The translations under genes were made by a program, and so were the position numbers. Below the pieces are notes generated by a model. The model did not search any database. It was not told the DNA's origin and saw only the letters and a program-made list of their open reading frames with translations. A stretch of 23,579 nucleotides of DNA from Bacteroidales bacterium UBA6428 (GTDB lineage: Bacteria; Bacteroidota; Bacteroidia; Bacteroidales; UBA932). How positions within the stretch are numbered: position 1 is the first letter of the stretch; each line of letters starts with the position of its first letter. The stretch spans positions 1 through 23,579 of the forward strand of contig DJOW01000044.1 in assembly GCA_002437305.1 (NCBI GenBank). The letters are read 5' to 3'. Of this stretch, positions 1 through 7,112 are shown one piece after another.

Positions 1-36
1 GAGTGACCAAAGAATCATTCTTTCTTTCGAATTCTC

Positions 37-67
37 TTGACAAAATGAAAAAACATTCTTAGATTTG
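37..67 (+). promoter_or_regulatory. Bacteroidetes-type promoter
   Basis: TTG at 37-39 is followed after 20 bp by TAGATTTG at 60-67, which matches the TAnnTTTG -7 box of Bacteroidetes housekeeping promoters. Transcription should start near 72. No gene follows: a strong terminator begins only about 30 nt later. Confidence 0.6.
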
Positions 68-71
68 CAAT

Positions 72-152
72 GACAATCGATATTTAGTAGAAAAAAGGAA
101 AGTAAAAGCAAGCATCTTTTCCCTAAAAGGGATGCTTGCTTTTTGTTTTTTT
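72..152 (+). ncRNA. possible small RNA of about 75-80 nt
   Basis: This interval lies between a consensus promoter (37-67) and an intrinsic terminator (104-152). The only ORF is an ATG at 70-72 with five codons. The predicted transcript is an A-rich single-stranded 5' part of about 30 nt followed by the terminator hairpin, the usual build of a short regulatory RNA. This is an inference from the two flanking signals. The promoter may be fortuitous and the terminator may belong to a gene to the left of the window. Confidence 0.35.
104..152 (+). terminator. strong intrinsic terminator, possibly bidirectional
   Basis: A perfect 13-bp inverted repeat (104-116 with 131-143, core GCAAGCATC / GATGCTTGC) encloses a 14-nt loop and runs into a T-rich tract at 139-152. 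An A-rich stretch on the left (91-107) would give a U-rich tail on the minus strand too, so it could also stop transcripts leaving the helicase gene. Confidence 0.85.
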
Positions 153-565
153 ATTGCCTCATACCGAGGGGGTACTGCACACAAGGACGGCTGTTCTCTC
201 ACCTTTTTTCACTATTAATTATGATTGTCCATGAGAACAAGCCAACATCTTGTGATAGTCGCCATTGAGGTGGGGATTATCAGACTTGTCAGGGTACGAG
301 CCTACATGCGAGTGCGTTTCGGCAAGGTTGAGAGAGTGCGAAGTCACTACAGATGTCTTTAGGGTGATTTCTGTGGTCATTCGCGACTCTGAGCCGTAAG
401 GCTCTCCGCTTCACCCCTCGGTTTTATTCAAATTCTATCAAACAGTTACTGTGGAGGATTGCTACACTGATGGCTTCCTTTATTTTATCATACACCCACC
501 TAATCTCTTGCAAATTTAAGATTTGATTTTATGATTTGCAAGGAATGGCTCGATGTGTGGCCGTT
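153..565. other. geneless stretch left of pcrA
   Basis: No convincing gene, RNA gene or mobile element is seen here. It holds a small hairpin (GAGCC 391-395, GTAA loop, GGCTC 400-404) and the 53-codon minus-strand ORF listed separately. It is downstream of pcrA. Confidence 0.5.
219..380 (-). CDS. candidate small ORF, 53 aa, unknown
   Basis: An ATG-started ORF of 53 codons begins MTTEITLKTS and ends MLACSHGQS. It is hydrophilic, rich in Ser, His and Asn, with no signal peptide, membrane segment or known motif. There is no clear promoter or ribosome binding site in front of it. It lies downstream of pcrA on the same strand. Its composition is protein-like rather than obviously random, but it is short and could be chance. 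I do not recognise a family. Confidence 0.22.
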   Translation of the reverse strand: MTTEITLKTSVVTSHSLNLAETHSHVGSYPDKSDNPHLNGDYHKMLACSHGQS

Positions 566-2785
566 TTACATTTCTGGTGCGAGACGGCTGAGGGATGTGC
601 TGCGAAGGAAACGGATCTTGCCATCGGAGAAGCGAACCTTGCAGGAACCGGTGTCGGTGATCTCAAGGACTTCGCCTTGGCCGAAGATTTTGTGGAACAC
701 GGTGTCTCCAGTGGTGATGCCGTCGGCTCTGTCCACATCATCAGGACTGACATCTGTCTCGTCCAGGTTCTCGTTGGCGATCTGCTCCTGAAGCCTTCGC
801 CAAAGAGCCTCGTCCATGGCGCCTTCCGTGACGAAGAGGTCCCGCTTGATCTCGGCGATGAACCTTGACGGCAACTTCTGCTGCTGAGCCTGGACATCAT
901 AGCCTTCCGACTCGGTAAGAAAGAGACATTTCTCGGCCCTCGTGGCAGCGACGTACATCAGTCGCCTTTCCTCCTCAAGAGCCGTTCTCTTGCGCTCGCG
1001 GATGCTTCTTGCGTTCGGGAATATCCCGTCGCTCAGTCCGATGATGAATACGTACGGGAACTCCAGGCCCTTGCTCTGGTGGATGGTCATGAGCCTGACC
1101 TTGTTCGTCTCCTTCCGGTAGTCGGCGTTGGTGTAGAGGGCGATGTCCTGAAGATAGCCGTACAGCGGCAGCTGCTCCCACTCCGTGTGCTCACTCTCGT
1201 AAAGCCTTATGGAATCAACCAGTTCCGTGATGTTTTCCAGACGCTGCTCGTCATTGTCATCGCGATATTCCTGCTTCAGGCCGGTCTTTTCGAGGATATA
1301 TTCAAGCATCGAGCAGACTCCCATTGAATATGCCCTTGAGCGGCACTCCTCGATCAGCGCCACGAACCCGTGAAGCGCGTCACGGTTCAGTTTCGGATCT
1401 TCGATGTGGTTCTTGAGTGCCTGGTAGAGAGTTGTCCCTTCCTGAGAAGCGTAAGCCGTGATGAGTTCGAGCGTAACCTTGCCGACCTTTCTGGACGGAG
1501 TGTTGACCACCCGCTCGAAAGCCAGGTCGTCGTCCGATGCGACAAGCTTCAGATAACTGATGCAATCCTTGACCTCCATCCTTTCGAAGAACCTCACTCC
1601 GCCCCACATCACGTACGGGATGTTCGCGCGGATGAGCGCCTGCTCGATGAATCTGGAAAGATGCGCCGCGCGGAACAGCACAGCGAAATCTGAATATGCA
1701 GCCTCGCCACCGTCTATTCTCCGAAGGATCTCCTGACAGACCCACTGCGCTTCCTGCCGCTCGTCTGTGGCGTGGAAATGAACGATCTTCTCTCCTTCGC
1801 CCCTGCGGGTGAACATCCGCTTGTCTATCCTGTTCTTGTTGTTGACAATGATGGAGTTGGCCACGTTGAGGATTCCCGGAGTGGATCGGTAGTTCTCGTC
1901 CAGGATGATGTTCTTGTCCGCCCGGAAGGCCAGAAATCTGTCCGGCTTCGCCCCTCTCCATTCGTAGATAGACTGGTCCGGATCCCCGACGATGAACAGG
2001 TTGCCACACTTTTCAGACAATGTCTCCACGATCTCCCAATCCCCGGCGTTGCAGTCCTGCGCCTCGTCCAGCATCACATAGTTCATCCTTTCCTGCCACT
2101 TCTCCCTCACTTCTGAATATGTCTGAAGAATATGCCTGGTGAACTCTATGAGGTCGTCGTAGTCAAGGGCCAACTTGTCCTTCTGCTTGTACAGAAGCTG
2201 GACGCTGAGCGGTAGGTCTGTCCTGCCTGTTACCGGTGATGCCGGTACAAGGTACTGCTGGACATAAGGTTCCGCCGCCTTGGTTCCTGCAAGAGCCTCC
2301 AGAAGCTGCCGGACGGTCTTCACGCTCCGTTCCGTGTTGTTCTCGGTAAGCACCTGCCTGGCCAGAGACTTCATGTCCTCCTCGTCAAGGATCTGAAAAT
2401 TCTTCGGGTAGCCGAGCCGGTGGATCTCCTCGCGGAGGAAACGGACACAGAATCCGTGGATAGTGCAGACAAAGTCGTTCGTGTACCCCGGAGGCACAAG
2501 TTGTGTGATCCTGCTCTTCATCTCCTGAGCAGCCTTGTTCGTGAAGGTGAGACACAGTATGTTGGCCGGATCCACACCCAGTTCGTTGACGATGTAGGCG
2601 TACCGGTAGGTGAGTGCCTTGGTCTTCCCGGAACCCGCTCCGGCCACGACCCGCACCCTTCCTTCCGTAGAGGTCACCGCCTCCCTCTGCTGTCTGTTCA
2701 ATGTTCCTAAATCCATTGGATGTACATCCGCTGGCGGTCGAGCGATCCGTTGGAACTGCCGTCTGTTCATTGTTCCTAAATCCAT
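566..2785 (-). CDS. pcrA: ATP-dependent DNA helicase, UvrD/PcrA family
   Basis: Superfamily 1A 3'-5' DNA helicase, acting in nucleotide excision repair, mismatch repair and removal of RecA or stalled forks in the cytoplasm. All motifs are present: Q motif (LNRQQREAV), Walker A GAGSGKT (49-55), Ia LTFTNKAAQEM, II DEAQD (240-244), III GDPDQSIYEWRG, IV DENYRST, V TIHQSKGLEFPYV, and VI RRLMYVAATRA. A tudor-like tail (GQGEVLEI...VRFSDGKIRFL) follows. The length of 739 aa is normal. The start is ambiguous. The first 23 codons duplicate the sequence around a second in-frame ATG at 2716 (MDLGTMNRRQ versus MDLGTLNRQQ). The TACATTTG box at 2791-2798 would put the transcript start almost on the 2785 ATG, so initiation at 2716 (716 aa, about 70-nt leader) is equally likely. 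UvrD or a Rep-like paralogue are the alternatives in naming. Confidence 0.95.
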   Translation of the reverse strand: MDLGTMNRRQFQRIARPPADVHPMDLGTLNRQQREAVTSTEGRVRVVAGAGSGKTKALTYRYAYIVNELGVDPANILCLTFTNKAAQEMKSRITQLVPPGYTNDFVCTIHGFCVRFLREEIHRLGYPKNFQILDEEDMKSLARQVLTENNTERSVKTVRQLLEALAGTKAAEPYVQQYLVPASPVTGRTDLPLSVQLLYKQKDKLALDYDDLIEFTRHILQTYSEVREKWQERMNYVMLDEAQDCNAGDWEIVETLSEKCGNLFIVGDPDQSIYEWRGAKPDRFLAFRADKNIILDENYRSTPGILNVANSIIVNNKNRIDKRMFTRRGEGEKIVHFHATDERQEAQWVCQEILRRIDGGEAAYSDFAVLFRAAHLSRFIEQALIRANIPYVMWGGVRFFERMEVKDCISYLKLVASDDDLAFERVVNTPSRKVGKVTLELITAYASQEGTTLYQALKNHIEDPKLNRDALHGFVALIEECRSRAYSMGVCSMLEYILEKTGLKQEYRDDNDEQRLENITELVDSIRLYESEHTEWEQLPLYGYLQDIALYTNADYRKETNKVRLMTIHQSKGLEFPYVFIIGLSDGIFPNARSIRERKRTALEEERRLMYVAATRAEKCLFLTESEGYDVQAQQQKLPSRFIAEIKRDLFVTEGAMDEALWRRLQEQIANENLDETDVSPDDVDRADGITTGDTVFHKIFGQGEVLEITDTGSCKVRFSDGKIRFLRSTSLSRLAPEM
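2691..2785. repeat. 69-bp tandem duplication at the pcrA start
   Basis: Positions 2691-2716 and 2760-2785 are 26-bp near-identical copies (24 matches) at a spacing of 69 bp, exactly 23 codons, so frame is kept. Each copy contains an ATG and the codons for MDLGT. A 12-bp palindrome GGATGTACATCC (2718-2729) sits just before the inner ATG. The outer copy has a TACATTTG promoter box where the inner copy has TACATCC, which suggests that promoter and start were duplicated together and the inner promoter decayed. Confidence 0.7.
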
Positions 2786-2790
2786 AGGTG

Positions 2791-2798
2791 CAAATGTA
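2791..2798 (-). promoter_or_regulatory. -7 box for pcrA
   Basis: Read on the minus strand this is TACATTTG, a full TAnnTTTG match. No good -33 TTTG is found at the right distance. Transcription would begin near 2786, next to the upstream ATG of pcrA. Confidence 0.45.
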
Positions 2799-3026
2799 CA
2801 TAAAACTGTTCTAAGTAAGCGTTAAGTAATCCTTAAAAAAAACTTGGTAACCTTATATTGCCTTTTCGGCCAATAGTTCTTTTCTCATCAGTCATGTGCC
2901 ACCGGCACCCTTCTTCCCGAAGAACTCTATCCTCAAAAATACTGTGAAATCTATTTTAACGTTCACTAAAATAACGAATCGTCCTAAAATTATTGTTAAC
3001 ATTATCTGAAAAACTAAGCTTTTGTG
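2799..3026. other. intergenic stretch between pcrA and the argE promoter
   Basis: AT-rich spacer between divergent genes. Apart from a short perfect hairpin (GTGCC 2896-2900, ACC loop, GGCAC 2904-2908) I see no gene or RNA signature. Confidence 0.5.
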
Positions 3027-3034
3027 TACATTTG
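3027..3034 (+). promoter_or_regulatory. -7 box of the argE leader promoter
   Basis: TACATTTG matches the TAnnTTTG consensus and is followed by GC, as often in this phylum. The -33 box is weak. Start of transcription near 3040 would give argE a leader of about 390 nt made almost entirely of the 123-bp repeat units. Confidence 0.5.
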
Positions 3035-3036
3035 CA

Positions 3037-3388
3037 TCGTTTGGTGTCGGTGACTTTTGGACTGCTGCTGAATTATTTGTAAAGTGTAACGTTTTGATAA
3101 TCAGTTCAAAGAAATGCTGTCTTTAGGCGGTTTGTCCTAAAGGGTAGGGCCTTTTTCGCTGATGATGAATAAGTTGCTCCCCACCAGCTGATACTCAATG
3201 GGTGACGTGTAACTACTTGTCACACTGTATTTTAGGTATTTCTCTTCGGTGAGATTATGCTGAAGATAAAGGCTTATTTGGTTGATTGCCAATATGTTAC
3301 GTGTCACGGGTTGATGCTCAATGAGTGCTGCGTAAAGGGTTGAAAATCTTTTAGTTGGCGCGTTCTCTTTGGTGAAATATGACTAAAG
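3037..3388 (+). repeat. tandem array of three diverged 123-bp-period units
   Basis: Units start near 3037, 3160 and 3283. The last two share anchors at fixed offsets from the unit start: TGAT (0), TTRC (14), CAC (22), TGATnnTCA (29), RGTG (41-44), GTAA (49) and CTRAAG (100). The first unit keeps GTAA (3086) and CTAAAG (3137), each exactly 123 bp before its counterpart (3209, 3260). In every unit CTRAAG can pair with an upstream TTTAG (3122, 3231, 3350). The pairing is perfect in the outer units and uses wobble pairs in the middle one. Sequence between anchors is strongly diverged. A further unit is at 16244. Function unknown. Confidence 0.65.
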
Positions 3389-3428
3389 GTGATCCGCTAA
3401 AATATTAATAAATAAAGATTTACGATTG

Positions 3429-4472
3429 ATGGACACGATTGAACTTCTGATGAATATGATCCGGATTCCTTCCGTAAGCAGGGAGGAGGGGAATGCTGCT
3501 GATTTTCTTGAGGGATGGATGAAAGACAACGGTTTCGCTGTCAGAAGATCGGGCAACAACCTTTGGGTGGAGTCCGGCCCTGCGGACGGGAGGCCGACCG
3601 TGCTGCTGAACGCCCACATCGACACTGTGAGGCCGGCTTCGGGCTACACCCGTGATCCGTTCTCGCCAGCCATCGAGGATGGATGTCTGTACGGTCTCGG
3701 CAGCAATGATGACGGAGGATCTCTCGTTGCGCTTCTGGAGGCATATTCAAGACTCACCGCTAGGGAGCAATCGTACAGGCTCATATTTTCCGCTACCGCT
3801 GAGGAGGAAGTAAGTGGGAAGGGCGGTCTGGATCTGCTCCTCCCTGAGTTGGGCCGGATTGATTTCGGAATCATTGGAGAGCCGACCGGAATGAGGATGG
3901 CGGTTGCAGAGAGGGGACTGATGGTGCTGGACTGCACAGCCTACGGGAAGAGTGGCCACGCCGCCAGAAACGAAGGTGTCAACGCCATCTATAGGGCTAT
4001 TGAGGACATTCAGTGGTTTAGAAACCATCATTTTGACCGGGAGTCTGAATTCCTTGGCACCGTCAAGATGTCCGTCACGCAGATCAACGCCGGGACTCAG
4101 CACAATGTCGTGCCGGACAGGTGCACGTTCGTGGTGGACGTGCGCCCGAACGGAATGTACACCAATCCTGAGCTTCTGGAGATGATCAAGTCCTCCGTCT
4201 CGTGCGAGGTCAAGGAACGCTCCACAAGGATCGGCGGCTCGCATCTTCCTCTGGACCATCCGGCTGTCAAGCGTGGCCTGTCTCTCGGTCTGGAACCTTT
4301 CGGTTCTCCGACAACAAGCAATCAGGCGCTTTGCCGGTTCCCGACCCTGAAGATAGGCCCTGGAGACTCGTCCCGCTCGCATTCCGCCGATGAATATATC
4401 AGACTGGAAGAGATAGCCGACGGCGTAGAGGTCTATGTTGCTCTCCTTGACGGACTTGATCTGTTGTGCTGA
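3429..4472 (+). CDS. argE: M20 metallo-deacylase, ArgE type of Bacteroidetes
   Basis: Zinc-dependent M20 peptidase-family enzyme that removes the acyl group from N-acetyl- or N-succinyl-ornithine or citrulline in arginine biosynthesis. Bacteroides species are known to use succinylated intermediates, so the acyl group is open. Visible metal and catalytic residues are H63 and D65 (NAHIDTV), D94 (GLGSNDDGG), the EEE run at 125-127, E151 (GEPTGM) and H318 (SRSHSADEY). The dimerisation-domain motif GKSGHAARNEG is also present. Length (347 aa) and sequence fit the short Bacteroidetes ArgE closely. The ATG at 3429 is chosen over an adjacent TTG at 3426. It stands alone, convergent with the transglutaminase gene 60 bp away. 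It is preceded by an unusually long repeat-filled leader, which may regulate it. DapE or another M20 deacylase is the less likely alternative. Confidence 0.85.
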   Translation: MDTIELLMNMIRIPSVSREEGNAADFLEGWMKDNGFAVRRSGNNLWVESGPADGRPTVLLNAHIDTVRPASGYTRDPFSPAIEDGCLYGLGSNDDGGSLVALLEAYSRLTAREQSYRLIFSATAEEEVSGKGGLDLLLPELGRIDFGIIGEPTGMRMAVAERGLMVLDCTAYGKSGHAARNEGVNAIYRAIEDIQWFRNHHFDRESEFLGTVKMSVTQINAGTQHNVVPDRCTFVVDVRPNGMYTNPELLEMIKSSVSCEVKERSTRIGGSHLPLDHPAVKRGLSLGLEPFGSPTTSNQALCRFPTLKIGPGDSSRSHSADEYIRLEEIADGVEVYVALLDGLDLLC

Positions 4473-4532
4473 TTGTCTCTAAAGTTTGGCTCGATGCTGT
4501 GGACATTTGATTAATGCAGAATAGGACGATGA

Positions 4533-5933
4533 TCAGTCCAGGTACTCGATCTTGAAATCGTAGTCCCACTGGGTGAAGTAGAGATTGCCTTTTTCCCATT
4601 CGACCTCGCCGCGCTGGAAATCGACTGTGTCGCTGCGAGGGTATTTCTTCCCGGGATCGAGGTCGCCACCGAAATCGGAGTTGATGACCAACCGGTAAGG
4701 ATCGATGCCGCCAAGGAAGAAATAGCCACCGTAAGGGGTGATGCCGAAGCTCTGATCGACCGGAACCCAGCCGTAGCCCTCGAAATAGACCTCTCCCCAG
4801 TCGTGAAGATTGCCCGCGCCCGGATGCATCATCAATCCGCTCTGCCATCTGGCCGGAATGCCCTTGTAGCGGCACATAGTGATGAACAACAGAGTTACCT
4901 GGCCGCAGTCTCCATGGCGGTTCCTCAGGACATATTCGGGAATGTTATCGATCGTTGAATAGTCTCTGGCCGATGCCCACGGGAATGCCTTGCAGATCCA
5001 GGTATAGATCGCCTTGGCCTTAAGGTAAGGGTTGTCGATTCCGGCGGTGACGGAATCCGCGGCGGCCCTGATCCGGCCGGTGAAGATGACGTGCTGTTCC
5101 CGCTCGGCGGTATATTCCTTATATTCCGGGTTTGAAGTCTTGTAAGCCAGCACTTTGGATGAGTCTATCGGATGCCATTCACCATAGGAGGTATATTCAA
5201 AGATCGTGTGGAAGACGGTAGGTTTGTTCCGGACCGTCTCGGCTTCCATGTAGACACTGCTGTGCGGGTGTGAAGGCTCTGAGAAGGTTAGCTGTTCCTT
5301 AGGGTACGCGACACCGTTGGCTCCGGCCTCTATGAATTTCACATCTGTCTGCCGTGCGACATCCTGGCGGGGGAGCGGCAGCCAGCACCGGAGGGTCTGT
5401 CCGGGCCGCAATGTGTTGGCATGGACGGAAAGGGTGAAAGTCACCCTCATCCTCTTAGGAAGGGCAAGAAAAGGATTCTCCTTACCTTCAGCGAGGTTCT
5501 CCAAGACCTGCTCTTTAATCTGGGGGATAGTCACGGCATCGACAGCCTCATGTCCGGCCAGAGATGTTCCGCTTTTTGACAGATCCTGCTCCTTAACATC
5601 GGCCGCGGCCTTTATGGCTGCTAATTCTGGATTGATTCTGAATAAGTTGCGGGCGGCTGCGGAGAAATACATCGTGCGTTTGCCGATCTGCATCGACTCC
5701 AATTCCCCGGAAGCGGTCCACTTGTCGATCTGCTCGTCAGTGACGTCAGGAATGTATTTCTGAATATACTCCTTCACATCCTCCCTGGTGGCGCAGAACT
5801 CAGTCGCAAGCCTTTGCGCCAAGTCCTTGTCCCACGAATATTTGTACCTCATCTGCCTCGGCAGCCAGAAGTTCGCCGCCAGCGCTATCGCGACAAGCGT
5901 CCAAAGTACTATCTCTTTTCTTTTCATCGCCAT
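4533..5933 (-). CDS. exported transglutaminase-like cysteine protein
   Basis: Protein of 466 aa with an N-terminal hydrophobic segment (about residues 8-24) after a lysine/arginine start, giving a signal anchor or signal peptide, so the bulk is periplasmic. A predicted helical region (35-160) and a beta-rich domain (165-285) precede a transglutaminase-like core. In that core C343 (RHGDCGQVT), H377 (NLHDWGEVY) and D393 (GWVPVDQSF) form the expected Cys-His-Asp triad. Such domains act as proteases, amidases or transglutaminases on peptides. The start at 5933 lies 3 bp after the stop of the dipeptide epimerase, and an alternative ATG is at 5927. Last gene of a three-gene operon; with the epimerase it probably handles peptidoglycan-derived peptides outside the cytoplasm. 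The substrate is inferred only from the neighbours. Confidence 0.82.
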   Translation of the reverse strand: MAMKRKEIVLWTLVAIALAANFWLPRQMRYKYSWDKDLAQRLATEFCATREDVKEYIQKYIPDVTDEQIDKWTASGELESMQIGKRTMYFSAAARNLFRINPELAAIKAAADVKEQDLSKSGTSLAGHEAVDAVTIPQIKEQVLENLAEGKENPFLALPKRMRVTFTLSVHANTLRPGQTLRCWLPLPRQDVARQTDVKFIEAGANGVAYPKEQLTFSEPSHPHSSVYMEAETVRNKPTVFHTIFEYTSYGEWHPIDSSKVLAYKTSNPEYKEYTAEREQHVIFTGRIRAAADSVTAGIDNPYLKAKAIYTWICKAFPWASARDYSTIDNIPEYVLRNRHGDCGQVTLLFITMCRYKGIPARWQSGLMMHPGAGNLHDWGEVYFEGYGWVPVDQSFGITPYGGYFFLGGIDPYRLVINSDFGGDLDPGKKYPRSDTVDFQRGEVEWEKGNLYFTQWDYDFKIEYLD

Positions 5934-5936
5934 GGC

Positions 5937-7103
5937 TTACAGCAGTTTCAGACCCAGTCCAGGACGGTCAGGGAGTGTGATCTTTCCGTCAACCACCGTC
6001 ATTCCCTCGAAGCGGTCGTTGGCTATCAGGAGATTGCCGTCGAGATCGGCGAAATCCACGGCGGGGGACAGATGGGCGGCGGCGGTCACGGCGCAGGATG
6101 TCTCGGTCATGCAGCCGACCATCACCTTCATCCCTTCCGCCCGGGCGTAGTTCAGCATCTTCCACGCCTCACGCATTCCGGTGCACTTCATCAGCTTGAT
6201 GTTGATGCCGGTGTAGGCGCCCTTGACCCTCTGAACGTCAGCGAGACGCTGGATGGCCTCGTCGGCGAATGTAGGAAGAGGGCTGCGCTCGGTCAGCCAT
6301 GCGTTCTCGTCCATCATCTCCTTCGGCATTGGCTGCTCAACCATCACAACTCCGTGATCCTTAAGCCAATAAATCATTTCTAGAGCCTTCTCCTTGTCCT
6401 TCCACCCTTGATTGGCATCAACGGCAAGCGGCAGGTCGGTGATCTCACGGATGGTCTCGATCATCTCCTTGTCGTTGTCAAGCCCGACTTTGACTTTCAG
6501 TATCTTGAACTTTTCGGCGCATTCCTTGGTCTTCTCGCGCACCACGTCCGGAGTGTCGATCCCGATGGTGAACGTTGTGTTCGGAGCCTTGGCGGCGTTG
6601 AGCCCCAAGATCCTGTACCACGGCTGCCCCATCAGCTGTCCGACAAGATCATGCAGGGCGATGTCCACGGCGGCCTTGGCGGCGGTGTCCCCCTCTTTGA
6701 TCCCGTCCACGTAGGTCAGGATGTCATCAATCTGGAAAGGGTCGCTGAACTGCTCCAAATTGACCTTTTCCAAGAAGTTGCAGACGCTCTCCACGGTCTG
6801 GCCGAGGTACGGCGGCATCGAGGCCTCTCCGTAGCCGGTGAACCCGTCATATTCAATCTTCACCTGCACATCCGGCGTGGTGGTCCTTGAATATGACGCC
6901 ACTGTGAACGTGTGCCGCAGCTTGAGCTCATACGGCTCGAAGCTAAGCTTCATCCTTGCCGTGCCGCCTACTTTGTAAGGTTTGGGAAGATTACCGCCGC
7001 TCTCCTTGCCGGCGCATCCGGTGACAAGTCCCCCCGCTCCGATGACAAGTCCGCTTCCGGCGGCAGCCAACCCTGCGGTCCTGAGAAAATCCCTGCGTTT
7101 CAT
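5937..7103 (-). CDS. exported dipeptide epimerase (L-Ala-D/L-Glu type), enolase superfamily
   Basis: Member of the muconate-lactonizing-enzyme group of the enolase superfamily. It epimerises the second residue of dipeptides such as L-Ala-D-Glu released from murein. Acid-base lysines are K203/K205 (LKVKVG) and K303 (NIKLMK). Metal ligands are D229 (VDANQGW), E256 (VEQPMP) and D281 (ADEAI). Unusually, about 50 residues precede the normal enzyme start (MKLSFEPYEL at 51). They include a twin-arginine motif (RRDFLRTAG), a Gly/Ala-rich hydrophobic stretch and a lipobox-like VTGC with Cys30. The enzyme is therefore probably folded, exported by Tat and lipid-anchored in the periplasm, whereas most characterised relatives are cytoplasmic. 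It is 9 bp after the kinase gene and 3 bp before the transglutaminase gene. Exact dipeptide specificity cannot be read from sequence. Confidence 0.9.
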   Translation of the reverse strand: MKRRDFLRTAGLAAAGSGLVIGAGGLVTGCAGKESGGNLPKPYKVGGTARMKLSFEPYELKLRHTFTVASYSRTTTPDVQVKIEYDGFTGYGEASMPPYLGQTVESVCNFLEKVNLEQFSDPFQIDDILTYVDGIKEGDTAAKAAVDIALHDLVGQLMGQPWYRILGLNAAKAPNTTFTIGIDTPDVVREKTKECAEKFKILKVKVGLDNDKEMIETIREITDLPLAVDANQGWKDKEKALEMIYWLKDHGVVMVEQPMPKEMMDENAWLTERSPLPTFADEAIQRLADVQRVKGAYTGINIKLMKCTGMREAWKMLNYARAEGMKVMVGCMTETSCAVTAAAHLSPAVDFADLDGNLLIANDRFEGMTVVDGKITLPDRPGLGLKLL

Positions 7104-7112
7104 ATTCGAAAG

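Noticed and set aside
1380..2009. 209-codon minus-strand frame inside pcrA
   Set aside because: It is a shifted frame of the helicase gene, whose motifs II-V occupy the same bases in the true frame; there is no sign of a frameshift.
3121..3155. intrinsic terminator in front of argE
   Set aside because: The CTTTAGG/CCTAAAG stem is followed by a short T-run only after an extra 9 nt with G and C, and the same stem type recurs in each repeat unit, so it is better explained as part of the repeat.
3037..3388. CRISPR array
   Set aside because: The period is 123 bp, the units lack an identical 25-40-bp direct repeat with unique spacers, and there are no cas genes.
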